DNA of 41,621 nucleotides from Sphingomonas sp. (lineage in GTDB: Bacteria; Pseudomonadota; Alphaproteobacteria; Sphingomonadales; Sphingomonadaceae): the NCBI RefSeq assembly GCF_025363195.1, contig NZ_JANYEK010000177.1, forward strand, positions 1 to 41,621. The letters are read 5' to 3'. The notes under the pieces are model-generated. The model had not been told where the DNA came from. It saw nothing but the letters and a program-made list of their open reading frames with translations, and searched no databases. Positions 27,767 through 34,952 of the stretch are shown here, piece after piece; the first letter of the stretch is position 1; each line of letters begins with the position of its first letter. The position numbers were made by a program, and so were the translations under genes.

Positions 27767-28609
27767 ATGCGCAGCCTATCACTTGCCACCCTCGCAGCCG
27801 GCACCGTTGCCGCGCTGTCCATCGCCGCCCCCGCCTTCGCACAGGACGCGACCGAGCGCGCACCGTTCGACGGTGTCTATGTCGGCGGCACCATCGGCTT
27901 TGACGCCCAGGCTAACGACCAGCGCACCGTGCTGTTCGATCGCAACCTGGACGGGACGTACGGGGACACCGTAACGACCGCCACCGGCGCAAACGCTTTC
28001 TCGCCAGGCTTTTGCAACGGCGCCGCCACGTCGACCGCACCTGTCGCCTGCCGCAACGACAAGGATAACATTTCCTGGAGCGCTCGCGTCGGGATCGACA
28101 AGCAGTACGGCAACATCGTCATCGGTGTCGTCGGTGAAGGCGGCAAGACCTATATCAGCGATGCACAGAGCGCGTTCAGCACTACGCCGGCCTTTTACAC
28201 CTTCACGCGTAAGGTGGATTATATCGGCAGTGTTCGCCTGCGCGCCGGCTATGCCGCGAACACCACGTTGTTCTACGCAACAGGTGGTGGCCTATATGCC
28301 AATCTGAAGCATCGCTTCGGCACGTCCAACACGGCGAACACCTTTACGGGTCGCGGCAAGGACGATGCCTGGGGTTATGTCGTCGGCGGCGGTATCGAGC
28401 AGAAGCTGGGCCGCAACTTCTCGGTCGGCCTCGAATATCTCTACAATTCGGTCAAGGACAACAAGTACGTCGTCCGCGTGACGCGAGGAACGGCGCCAGC
28501 GACGAACCCGTTCGTCCTCGCACCGAACACGGCCGGCACCGACATCAAGCGTGGCGACCCGAACTTCCGCTGGAACAGCGTCCGCGCCGTGGCGACGTTC
28601 CGCTTCTAG
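27767..28609 (+). CDS. Outer-membrane beta-barrel protein
   Basis: 280 residues from ATG 27767, six bases after GGAG. The signal peptide (MRSLSLATLAAGTVAALSIA, cleavage after AFA) is followed by FDGVYVGGTIGFDAQAN, the first strand typical of Omp25/OmpA-like eight-stranded barrels. Alternating aromatic strands recur (RVGIDKQYGNIVIGVVGEG; VDYIGSVRLRAGYA; FSVGLEYLYN). It ends in FRF, the C-terminal aromatic used by the BAM complex. An insertion with two cysteines (FCNGAATSTAPVAC) may be a disulfide-closed loop. A strong terminator follows. Confidence 0.88.
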   Translation: MRSLSLATLAAGTVAALSIAAPAFAQDATERAPFDGVYVGGTIGFDAQANDQRTVLFDRNLDGTYGDTVTTATGANAFSPGFCNGAATSTAPVACRNDKDNISWSARVGIDKQYGNIVIGVVGEGGKTYISDAQSAFSTTPAFYTFTRKVDYIGSVRLRAGYAANTTLFYATGGGLYANLKHRFGTSNTANTFTGRGKDDAWGYVVGGGIEQKLGRNFSVGLEYLYNSVKDNKYVVRVTRGTAPATNPFVLAPNTAGTDIKRGDPNFRWNSVRAVATFRF

Positions 28610-28727
28610 GAACTGTGCAAGCTGCCCCGGTTCGATGATCGGGGCGGCGTAAGGATCGGCGAACGGATCGGGATTTTTGGACTCGGACAGCACTCTGGTC
28701 CCCGGCACGCGCCCTGATCCACACAAG

Positions 28728-28764
28728 AAAACCCCGCTGCGGTTAAACTCCGCAGCGGGGTTTT
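28728..28764. terminator. Bidirectional intrinsic terminator
   Basis: AAAACCCCGCTGCGG (28728-28742) pairs perfectly with CCGCAGCGGGGTTTT (28750-28764), giving a strong GC stem flanked by A4 and T4. It therefore works on both strands. It separates the convergent beta-barrel gene and gcrA and is the clearest terminator in the window. Confidence 0.9.
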
Positions 28765-28797
28765 CGTTGAGTTCGTGATCGAGGGCCGTCCGCTAGG

Positions 28798-28828
28798 CAC
28801 CGTCATCCCTTTGGCGGGGATGACGGTG
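28798..28828. repeat. 12-bp perfect palindromic repeat 3' of gcrA
   Basis: CACCGTCATCCC (28798-28809) pairs with GGGATGACGGTG (28817-28828), loop TTTGGCG. It is of the GTCATCCC type common in alphaproteobacterial intergenic DNA and lies five bases beyond the gcrA stop. Confidence 0.7.
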
Positions 28829-28833
28829 GGCGA

Positions 28834-29559
28834 TCAGCGAACGCGGGCGCCGCCGAAGGGCAAGGGCGGCGGCGGGCGGCGATCGCGGCGCGGCAGCTGC
28901 GCCTGATACGCGTGACCGCAATGCGCGACGCAATACGGGAAGCCCGGATTGACCTTGTCGCCACAGAAGTGGAAGTCCGGCTCGCCCGGATGGCCGAGCG
29001 GCCATTTACAGACCTTGTCGTTCAGGTCGAGCAGGCCCGTCTTGGTCGCCATGTCGGCGGACGGCTTGGCTGGCACCAGGCGGCGCGGCGGGGCCGGGGT
29101 GATCGGTGCCTGTTGCTCACCGGGGGCCTGGCGCAGGAAGCCACCGGGGCCAACCGAACGCATGACCGGCGGTGGCGGGGCCGGCGGTGCGGCGACGACG
29201 GCGGGAGCCTCATCGCCCTCATCCTGGTCTTCATCGTCGACTTCAGGCGCGGGGGCTGGCGTCGGCGCGGCGACACGCTCGACCGGCTTGGGAATTGGTG
29301 CCGCCTTTGGTGCGGGCGGCGCCTTGGCCTCGACCGGGGCGGCTGCGGAGGCGGGGGCTGCGACAGGCTTTTCGGCCTTGGCGGCCGTGGGGTCGTTCGG
29401 CTTGACCGGCGACGGACGCGATTCCAGCGCCAGGCGATGCGCCTTGCCGATCACGGCGTTGCGGCTGACACCGCCCAGTTCCTCGGCGATCTGGCTGGCG
29501 GTGCTGCCGCCTTCCCACATCCTGCGCAACGTATCGATCCGCTCGTCGGTCCAGCTCAT
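28834..29559 (-). CDS. gcrA: GcrA-family cell-cycle regulator
   Basis: A sigma70-binding activator that works at promoters carrying methylated GANTC sites. 241 residues from ATG 29559, with AGGG seven bases upstream. The N-terminal helix-turn-helix is unmistakable: MSWTDERIDTLRRMWEGGST and SRNAVIGKAHRL. A long Pro/Ala/Glu linker (about residues 50-185) follows, then the compact C-terminal cysteine-containing domain (CKWPLGHPGEPDFHFCG, PYCVAHC). Caulobacter GcrA is about 70 residues shorter; the extra length is all linker. A small ORF lies 15 bases upstream on the same strand. Confidence 0.93.
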   Translation of the reverse strand: MSWTDERIDTLRRMWEGGSTASQIAEELGGVSRNAVIGKAHRLALESRPSPVKPNDPTAAKAEKPVAAPASAAAPVEAKAPPAPKAAPIPKPVERVAAPTPAPAPEVDDEDQDEGDEAPAVVAAPPAPPPPVMRSVGPGGFLRQAPGEQQAPITPAPPRRLVPAKPSADMATKTGLLDLNDKVCKWPLGHPGEPDFHFCGDKVNPGFPYCVAHCGHAYQAQLPRRDRRPPPPLPFGGARVR

Positions 29560-29574
29560 TATCAATCCCTATCG

Positions 29575-29676
29575 TCATGCCGGGTTGCGGGCGGCGCTGC
29601 CACGCTTTAGCGCGTGCAGCATGAGCAGCCAGCCCCCAATCGGCCAAAATATCAATGGCACCCAGAGCGCCATCAT
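29575..29676 (-). CDS. Putative 33-residue membrane microprotein upstream of gcrA
   Basis: ATG at 29676 (or the next codon, 29673) to TGA at 29575. The peptide has the core LWVPLIFWPIGGWLLMLHAL followed by KRGSAARNPA: one strongly hydrophobic helix and a basic tail, a classical small inner-membrane protein with a positive-inside end. Third codon positions are mostly G or C, like real genes nearby. It ends 15 bases before gcrA, so the two could share a transcript. It is antisense to the first bases of any permease start earlier than 29675. The ribosome-binding site is weak. Confidence 0.5.
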   Translation of the reverse strand: MMALWVPLIFWPIGGWLLMLHALKRGSAARNPA

Positions 29677-30484
29677 GAGCGCCCCGGGCGTTCCCGTCAT
29701 CCGGAACGTCAATTGGGGCGGTCTTCGAACGCTCTATATCAAGGAGGTGCGGCGTTTCTTCAAGGTCCACCTGCAAACGGTGTGGGCGCCAGCTATCACG
29801 ACCCTGCTGTTCCTGATCGTTTTCAGCATCGCGACGGGCGCGAAACTGCCGGTGCATATCGGCGGCGTGGACATTCCGTTCGCCCAGTTCATCGCCCCCG
29901 GCCTGATCATCAGCCAGGGCATGATGGGCCCGGCCTTCGCCAATGCCAGCTTCTCGCTGATGGTCGGCAAAATCCAAGGCACGATCGTCGATTACCTGCA
30001 ACCGCCGCTCTCGACGATGGAATTGCTCACGGCGTTGGTCGGTGGCGCGATGACGCGCGCGTTCATCGTCGGTTTCGTCGTGTGGGCGGCGATGATGCTG
30101 TACGGCGTCGATCTGATCCCGGTGCATTTCTGGGCGGTTTTATGGTTCGGCTTCCTCGGTACGATGTTCCTCGCATTGCTCGGCGTGCTGACCTCGATCT
30201 GGGCGGACAAGTTCGATCATGCCGCTGCGGTCACCAATTTCGTGGTCACCCCGCTCGGGCTGTTGTCGGGCACGTTCTATTCGGTCGACAAGCTCGCGCC
30301 GGCCTTCCGCGCGTTCAGCCATGCCAACCCGTTCTTCTACATCATTTCGGGCTTCCGCTACGGCTTCCTGGGCACCGCCGATTCGCCGATCCTGATCGGC
30401 AGTGTGGTGATCTTCGCGATCGATGCAGTGCTGGCGATCGCCTGCTACGCGCTGTTGCGCTCGGGCTGGAAGATTAAGAATTGA
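29675..30484 (+). CDS. ABC-2 type transporter permease
   Basis: A 269-residue inner-membrane protein of the ABC-2 fold. WGGLRTLYIKEVRRFFKVHLQTVWAPAI is the typical cytoplasmic entry helix; six hydrophobic segments follow, with GTFYSVDKLAPAFRAFSHANPFFYIISGFRYG the conserved ABC-2 signature. Relatives move polysaccharides, lipids or drugs outward. No ATPase gene is adjacent, so it must pair with one elsewhere. I chose ATG 29675; ATG 29621 would add 18 unconserved-looking residues over the gcrA upstream ORF. Neither start has a clear ribosome-binding site. Confidence 0.88.
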   Translation: MSAPGVPVIRNVNWGGLRTLYIKEVRRFFKVHLQTVWAPAITTLLFLIVFSIATGAKLPVHIGGVDIPFAQFIAPGLIISQGMMGPAFANASFSLMVGKIQGTIVDYLQPPLSTMELLTALVGGAMTRAFIVGFVVWAAMMLYGVDLIPVHFWAVLWFGFLGTMFLALLGVLTSIWADKFDHAAAVTNFVVTPLGLLSGTFYSVDKLAPAFRAFSHANPFFYIISGFRYGFLGTADSPILIGSVVIFAIDAVLAIACYALLRSGWKIKN

Positions 30485-30488
30485 GGCG

Positions 30489-30596
30489 GCGCAGCCTGTA
30501 ATTCCTGTCTTCTTCGTGTTTTCGTGGCTTTGTGTGAATCAATTTTCTCACGCAAAGCCACGAAGACACGAAAAAGAAGAAGCCGACGGGCTGCGC
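30489..30596. repeat. Long inverted repeat of about 108 bp
   Basis: Outer arms GCGCAGCC (30489-30496) and GGCTGCGC (30589-30596) enclose long inner arms at 30509-30537 and 30548-30579. The inner arms share TCGTGGCTTTG-type sequence and differ by a three-T insertion and two G-T-compatible changes. The loop is ten AT-rich bases. The arms are unlike coding sequence. It resembles a dispersed cgtggctttgtgtga palindrome or a small non-autonomous element. Confidence 0.8.
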
Positions 30597-30603
30597 AGCG
30601 GTG

Positions 30604-30674
30604 TTGCGCTTGCCGGGCGATGTTCGTAAAAATGCCCTTCGGGCGACCTGCTTCGGGTCGCCCTTTTGCTTTTT
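30604..30674 (+). promoter_or_regulatory. argD leader with terminator-like hairpin (attenuator candidate)
   Basis: GGGCGACC (30641-30648) pairs with GGTCGCCC (30656-30663), followed by TTTTGCTTTTT (30664-30674): a complete intrinsic terminator. GCCC at 30634-30637 can instead pair with GGGC at 30641-30644, an alternative hairpin that would break the terminator. Only 13 bases separate the T-tract from the argD start, too few for a promoter. A possible promoter, TTGCGC-N17-TAAAAA, spans 30604-30632. The sequence is seen; attenuation is inferred. Confidence 0.55.
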
Positions 30675-30687
30675 CGGGAGACCTGTC

Positions 30688-31881
30688 GTGCCGATCACCC
30701 CCCTGATGCCCGTGTACCCGCGGTGCGGCGTACGCCCGGTGCGAGGCGAGGGCGTGTATCTGTATGGCGAGCGTGGCGAACGCTACCTCGATTTCGCCAG
30801 CGGCATCGCGGTCAACTGCCTCGGTCACGGTCACCCCAAGCTGGTCAAGGCGATCGCCGATCAGGCCGCGACCCTGATGCATGTGTCGAACCTCTACGGC
30901 TCGCCGCAGGGCGAGAAGTTCGCACAACGGCTGGTCGACCACAGTTTCGCCGACACCGTATTCTTCACCAATTCGGGCGCGGAAGCGGTGGAATGCGCGA
31001 TCAAGACCGCGCGCCGTTATCATTTCGCCAACGGCAATCCGCAGCGGCACACGCTGATCACCTTCAATAACGCGTTCCACGGCCGCACCATCGGCACGAT
31101 CAGCGCGACCAACCAGCCCAAGATGCGCGACGGGTTCGAGCCGTTATTGCCGGGTTTCAAATACGCCCCGTTCAACGATCTGGCCGCCGCTTTGGCGCTG
31201 GTCGACGACACTACCGCCGGCTTCCTGGTCGAGACGATCCAGGGCGAGGGCGGCGTGACGGCGGGCTCGGATGAATTCATTCAGGGCCTGCGCAAGTCGT
31301 GCGACGAACACGGCCTGCTGCTGGTGCTGGACGAGGTGCAGTGCGGCTATGGCCGCACCGGCAAGATGTGGGCCTATGAACATTGCGGCATCACACCGGA
31401 CATCATGTCGGTCGCCAAGGGCATTGGCGGCGGCTTCCCATTGGGCGCGTGCCTCGCCACCGAGGAAGCGGCCAAGGGCATGGTCATCGGCACGCACGGC
31501 TCGACCTATGGCGGCAATCCACTGGCGATGGCGGCGGGCGAGGCGGTGCTCGACGTGATTACCGAGGAGGGGTTCCTCGACCATGTCGCGTCGATGGGCG
31601 AACGCCTGCGCTCCGCGCTCGGACAGATGATGCCGAACCATGACACCGTGTTCGACAGCGTGCGCGGGCGCGGGTTGATGACCGGCATCAAGCTGAAGGA
31701 CACCGCCGTGGCGCGCGATTTCGTCGCCCATGCGCGCGACCATCACGGGCTGCTCACGGTCGCGGCGGGCGAGAACGTCGTCCGCGTGCTGCCGCCCTTG
31801 GTGATCGAGGACGCGCATATCGCCGAATTCGTCGAGAAACTGAGCGACGCGGCGCGGAGCTACGAGCCGGTGGATGCATAG
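30688..31881 (+). CDS. argD: Acetylornithine aminotransferase
   Basis: A PLP enzyme converting N-acetylglutamate semialdehyde to N-acetylornithine in arginine synthesis; it often also serves the lysine pathway. 397 residues from GTG 30688, with GGGAG seven bases upstream. Class III aminotransferase features: FTNSGAEAVECAIKTAR, LVLDEVQCGYGRTG, and the PLP lysine Lys244 in SVAKGIGGGFPLGA. argF follows after a repeat-filled gap. A frame open to 30601 crosses the terminator hairpin and is rejected. Confidence 0.95.
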   Translation: MPITPLMPVYPRCGVRPVRGEGVYLYGERGERYLDFASGIAVNCLGHGHPKLVKAIADQAATLMHVSNLYGSPQGEKFAQRLVDHSFADTVFFTNSGAEAVECAIKTARRYHFANGNPQRHTLITFNNAFHGRTIGTISATNQPKMRDGFEPLLPGFKYAPFNDLAAALALVDDTTAGFLVETIQGEGGVTAGSDEFIQGLRKSCDEHGLLLVLDEVQCGYGRTGKMWAYEHCGITPDIMSVAKGIGGGFPLGACLATEEAAKGMVIGTHGSTYGGNPLAMAAGEAVLDVITEEGFLDHVASMGERLRSALGQMMPNHDTVFDSVRGRGLMTGIKLKDTAVARDFVAHARDHHGLLTVAAGENVVRVLPPLVIEDAHIAEFVEKLSDAARSYEPVDA

Positions 31882-31897
31882 CGAACTGCAAATTTCC

Positions 31898-32025
31898 CTC
31901 TCCCTCTGTGAGAGGGAAGGGGCCCGCTTGGCGCAGCCGGGCGGGAAGGGTGAGGGTGATCGTGCGCTTGTCGCCCGCACCCTTCCATCGCTTCGCTCCT
32001 CCCCCCTTCTCCCACAGGGAGAAGG
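31898..32025. repeat. CCCTCTCCC-type repeat ending in the argF ribosome-binding site
   Basis: TTCCCTCTCCC...GAGAGGGAA at the left end and CCTTCTCCC (32005-32013)/GGGAGAAGG (32017-32025) at the right end are two hairpins joined by GC-rich sequence with further partial dyads. The right-hand stem is nine perfect base pairs with a three-base loop, and its 3' arm holds the argF Shine-Dalgarno AAGGA. Confidence 0.75.
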
Positions 32026-32028
32026 AAT

Positions 32029-32952
32029 TTGACCTACCGCCACTTCCTCGATCTGTCCGACGCCGGTGGTGATGGCATCGCCGCGATGATCGCCGATGCG
32101 CTCGACCGCAAGGCGCTGCGCAACGGCTGGCCCAAGGGCAGGGCCGATGCCGACGCGCCGCTCGCCGGCCATGTGCTCGGCATGGTGTTCGAGAAGAATT
32201 CGACTCGCACCCGCGTCTCCTACGACATGGCGATGCGCCAGCTTGGCGGGTCGTCGATCGTCCTCGATGCCGGGACCACGCAACTCGGGCGCGGAGAGTC
32301 CATCGCCGATACCGCGCGCGTCCTGTCGGGCTATTGCGATGCGATCATGATCCGCACCGACGATCACGCGAAGATCGTCGAGATGGCCGATTATGCCAGC
32401 GTACCCGTCATCAACGGGCTGACCGATGCCTCGCATCCCAGCCAGATCGTGGCCGACCTGCTGACGATCATCGAAAGCGGCAAGGCGCTGCCGGGGCTGA
32501 AGGTGGCGTGGCTGGGTGACGGCAACAACGTCCTCGCCTCGATCATGGAAGCGGCCGGGCTGATGCAGTTCGATGTCGTCGCGGCCTGCCCACAGGGGTT
32601 CATGCCGGGCGATGCGGATATCGCGCGGGGGGCCGGACGGGCGCGGATCGTCGGCACGGCGACGGAAGCGGTGGAGGGCGCGGACGTCGTCGTCACCGAC
32701 ACCTGGATCTCGATGGGGCAGGAGCATGCCGAGACCAAACTCGCCGCGATGTGGCCCTATCAGGTCAACGCGGCATTGATGACCGGGGCCAAGGCGGACG
32801 CGAAATTCCTCCACTGCCTGCCTGCCCACCGTGGCGAGGAGGCGACGGACGCCGTGCTCGATGGGCCGCAATCCCTGATCTGGCAGGAAGCGGAGAACCG
32901 CCTGCACGCGCAGAAATCGATCCTGCGCTGGTGCTTCGGGCAGATTGGTTGA
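32029..32952 (+). CDS. argF: Ornithine carbamoyltransferase
   Basis: Makes citrulline from ornithine and carbamoyl phosphate. The 307-residue protein has the carbamoyl-phosphate motif STRTR at 58-62, the ornithine loop [10 protein letters not shown] starting at His262, and DTWISMGQE. The start is TTG 32029, preceded by AAGGA inside a repeat hairpin; no nearer ATG exists in frame. It is the second gene of the argD-argF-hslO run, an order found in many alphaproteobacteria. Confidence 0.96.
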   Translation: MTYRHFLDLSDAGGDGIAAMIADALDRKALRNGWPKGRADADAPLAGHVLGMVFEKNSTRTRVSYDMAMRQLGGSSIVLDAGTTQLGRGESIADTARVLSGYCDAIMIRTDDHAKIVEMADYASVPVINGLTDASHPSQIVADLLTIIESGKALPGLKVAWLGDGNNVLASIMEAAGLMQFDVVAACPQGFMPGDADIARGAGRARIVGTATEAVEGADVVVTDTWISMGQEHAETKLAAMWPYQVNAALMTGAKADAKFLHCLPAHRGEEATDAVLDGPQSLIWQEAENRLHAQKSILRWCFGQIG

Positions 32953-32978
32953 TCGGGACCCGTCCCTTACCTACCTTT

Positions 32979-33094
32979 GTCATGCCAGCGCAGGCTGGCA
33001 TCTCTGGCAACAAACGCCGCGCTCGCGGCATGAGGTCCCAGCCTTCGGGCATCCATCAAAATATTACTTTGATGGAACCGTCGCTGGGATGACG
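32979..33094. repeat. Large palindromic repeat abutting the hslO start
   Basis: GTCATGCCAGC at the left and GCTGGGATGAC at the right are complementary at ten of eleven positions. Inside lie ATGCCAGC/GCTGGCAT, with a four-base loop, and TCCATCAAA/TTTGATGGA, both perfect. The right end stops one base before the hslO ATG at 33096, and its GGGA (33087-33090) is the likely ribosome-binding site. Confidence 0.75.
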
Positions 33095-33095
33095 G

Positions 33096-34013
33096 ATGGA
33101 CATGGAAGACTCCAAATTGAACGATACCGACCGCGCGCTCGGTTTCACCATCGCCAGCCGCCATGCGCGCGGCCGGATCGTGCGGCTCGGCCCGACGCTC
33201 GACACTATTTTGTCCGCGCATGCCTATCCCCCGCCGATCGAGGCGTTGCTGGCCGAGGCGCTGACGCTGGCCGCGCTGATCGGATCGACGCTGAAGGATG
33301 CGGGCGGGCAACTGACCTTGCAGGCGCAGACCGACACCGGCGTCGTCAAGCTGCTGGTGTGCGACTATAAGGGCGGCGAACTGCGCGGCTATGTGCAATA
33401 TGACGCCGATCGCTTGGCCGCCGGCCCGGAAGATCCCAGCCTGTTCGCCCTGTTCGGCACCGGCTATCTCGCGATCACCTTCGACCAGGCGGCGACGCGC
33501 GAGCGCTATCAGGGCATCGTGCCGCTTGACGGCGATACGCTGGCCGATGCGGCGCAAAGCTATTTCGTGCAGTCCGAACAGATACCCACCCTGGTGAAGC
33601 TGGGCATCAAGCGCCAGCCAAATGGCCGCTACATCGCCGGCGGGCTGTTCCTGCAACATCTGCCCGAGGGCGAGAATGGGCGCGAACGGTTGCACGTTCG
33701 GCTCGACCATCCCGAATGGGAGCATGTCGCGATCCTCGGCGGGACGATGGGCGCGGACGAACTGGCCGATCCGGCGCTGCCGCTGGAAACGCTGGTCTGG
33801 CGGCTGTTCAACGAAGAGGACGAGGTGCGCCTGCTGGCCGATGTGGCGATGTCGCGCGGTTGCCGTTGCTCGCCCGATTACATCGCGCAGGTGCTGGGCC
33901 AGTTCCCACCGGAGGAACAGCGCGACATGGCGGACGAGAACGGCATGATCGTGGTCGATTGCCAATTCTGCGCGAGCAAATTCCCGGTGCCGATCACCGC
34001 TGTCGTCTCCTGA
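33096..34013 (+). CDS. hslO: Redox-regulated chaperone Hsp33
   Basis: A holdase switched on by oxidation. The 305-residue product has the N-terminal core (AHAYPPPIEALLAEALTLAALIGSTLK) and the C-terminal zinc switch with four cysteines: Cys256 and Cys258 (CRC), Cys289 and Cys292 (CQFC). All four are kept, so redox control is expected. ATG 33096 follows the end of a palindromic repeat; ATG 33102 is an alternative. A terminator-like hairpin lies 143 bases downstream. Confidence 0.95.
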   Translation: MDMEDSKLNDTDRALGFTIASRHARGRIVRLGPTLDTILSAHAYPPPIEALLAEALTLAALIGSTLKDAGGQLTLQAQTDTGVVKLLVCDYKGGELRGYVQYDADRLAAGPEDPSLFALFGTGYLAITFDQAATRERYQGIVPLDGDTLADAAQSYFVQSEQIPTLVKLGIKRQPNGRYIAGGLFLQHLPEGENGRERLHVRLDHPEWEHVAILGGTMGADELADPALPLETLVWRLFNEEDEVRLLADVAMSRGCRCSPDYIAQVLGQFPPEEQRDMADENGMIVVDCQFCASKFPVPITAVVS

Positions 34014-34252
34014 GCTTTTGAGGGGGAGGGTCTAACACCATGCGTCCTATTGCCGCGCGGCGTTAAGAGCTTGTTTAGGCCTCCCGCTTATACCCAAACA
34101 GGTGTCGTCATGGGCACGTATTTCTCCCTGATTTCGGCTGCATAGGCCAATTCCTGGGTCGCCTTACGGGCGGCCCGTTTTTTTATCCCACTCTGTCGAA
34201 TGGTCCGCCGGGGTTGCGAAGCGCGCGGCATCGGCCTAGCGCGCGTTGCATC
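34014..34252 (+). promoter_or_regulatory. hslO-queC intergenic region with terminator and micro-ORFs
   Basis: Contains a complete intrinsic terminator at 34156-34184 (GGGTCGCC/GGCGGCCC, loop TTACG, then T7). Upstream of it are two tiny ORFs with plausible ribosome-binding sites: MRPIAARR (ATG 34050, after GGAGGG) and MGTYFSLISAA (ATG 34110, after AGGTG). CTTGTTT/AAACAGG (34070-34102) can form a stem. After the terminator, TTGCGA-N16-CTAGCG (34214-34241) is a candidate queC promoter. I do not recognise a preQ1 riboswitch. Confidence 0.5.
34156..34184 (+). terminator. Intrinsic terminator upstream of queC
   Basis: An eight-pair stem GGGTCGCC/GGCGGCCC (one G-T pair) with a five-base loop, then GTTTTTTT. 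It probably ends the argD-argF-hslO transcript or a short leader/sRNA transcript. It lies 68 bases before the queC ATG. Confidence 0.8.
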
Positions 34253-34951
34253 ATGGCATCTTCAGCACCCTATGCGGTCGTCCTCGTGTCGGGCGGCCTG
34301 GATTCGATGGTTTCCGCGGCCCGTGCGCAGGAACAGGGCTTTCGCCTGCTTGCGCTGTCGATCGATTACAACCAGCGACATCAGGTCGAACTGGCCGCCG
34401 CGCGTCGTATTTCCGCAATATTGGGGGCCGAGCGCCATATCGTCCTGCCGCTCGATCTGTCGGCGTTCGGTGGATCCGCGCTGACCGCCGATATCGCCGT
34501 GCCGAAAGACGGCGTGGGCGCCGGGAAAGACGGGGGTATTCCCGTCACGTACGTGCCCGCGCGCAACACGATCTTCCTCAGCCTCGCGCTCGGCTGGGCC
34601 GAGGCGATGGGCGCGCGCGACCTGTTCATCGGCGTCAACGCGCTGGATTATTCCGGCTATCCGGATTGTCGTCCCGAATTCATCGCCGAATTCGAAACGC
34701 TCGCCGAGCTTGCGACGAAGGCCGGCGTCGAGGGGCAGCCGTTCAAGGTTCACGCGCCGCTGCAGGATATGACGAAGGCCGATATCGTGCGCGAGGCGGC
34801 GCGGCTCGGGCTCGACGCGGGGATCAGCTGGTCGTGTTACGATCCTGCGCCGGGCGGGGTGCATTGCGGCAAATGCGACAGCTGCCGGTTGCGCGCCAAG
34901 GGCTTCGTCGACGCCGGGCTGCCCGACCCGACCCGCTACGCCGCCGCCTGA
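34253..34951 (+). CDS. queC: 7-cyano-7-deazaguanine synthase
   Basis: Converts 7-carboxy-7-deazaguanine to preQ0 with ATP and ammonia on the way to queuosine. 232 residues from ATG 34253. The ATP-pyrophosphatase loop is VSGGLDS (12-18). The zinc site is Cys195, Cys205, Cys208 and Cys211 (SCYDP, HCGKCDSC). No ribosome-binding site precedes the ATG; with the candidate promoter at 34214-34241 the mRNA would be nearly leaderless. queE starts one base after its stop. queD is not in the window. Confidence 0.95.
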   Translation: MASSAPYAVVLVSGGLDSMVSAARAQEQGFRLLALSIDYNQRHQVELAAARRISAILGAERHIVLPLDLSAFGGSALTADIAVPKDGVGAGKDGGIPVTYVPARNTIFLSLALGWAEAMGARDLFIGVNALDYSGYPDCRPEFIAEFETLAELATKAGVEGQPFKVHAPLQDMTKADIVREAARLGLDAGISWSCYDPAPGGVHCGKCDSCRLRAKGFVDAGLPDPTRYAAA

Positions 34952-34952
34952 C

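Noticed and set aside
28292-28726. A minus-strand frame starting near the terminator with DPFADPYAAPIIEPGQLAQF
   Set aside because: The N-terminal stretch looks protein-like, but the rest is antisense to the beta-barrel gene and there is no ribosome-binding site.
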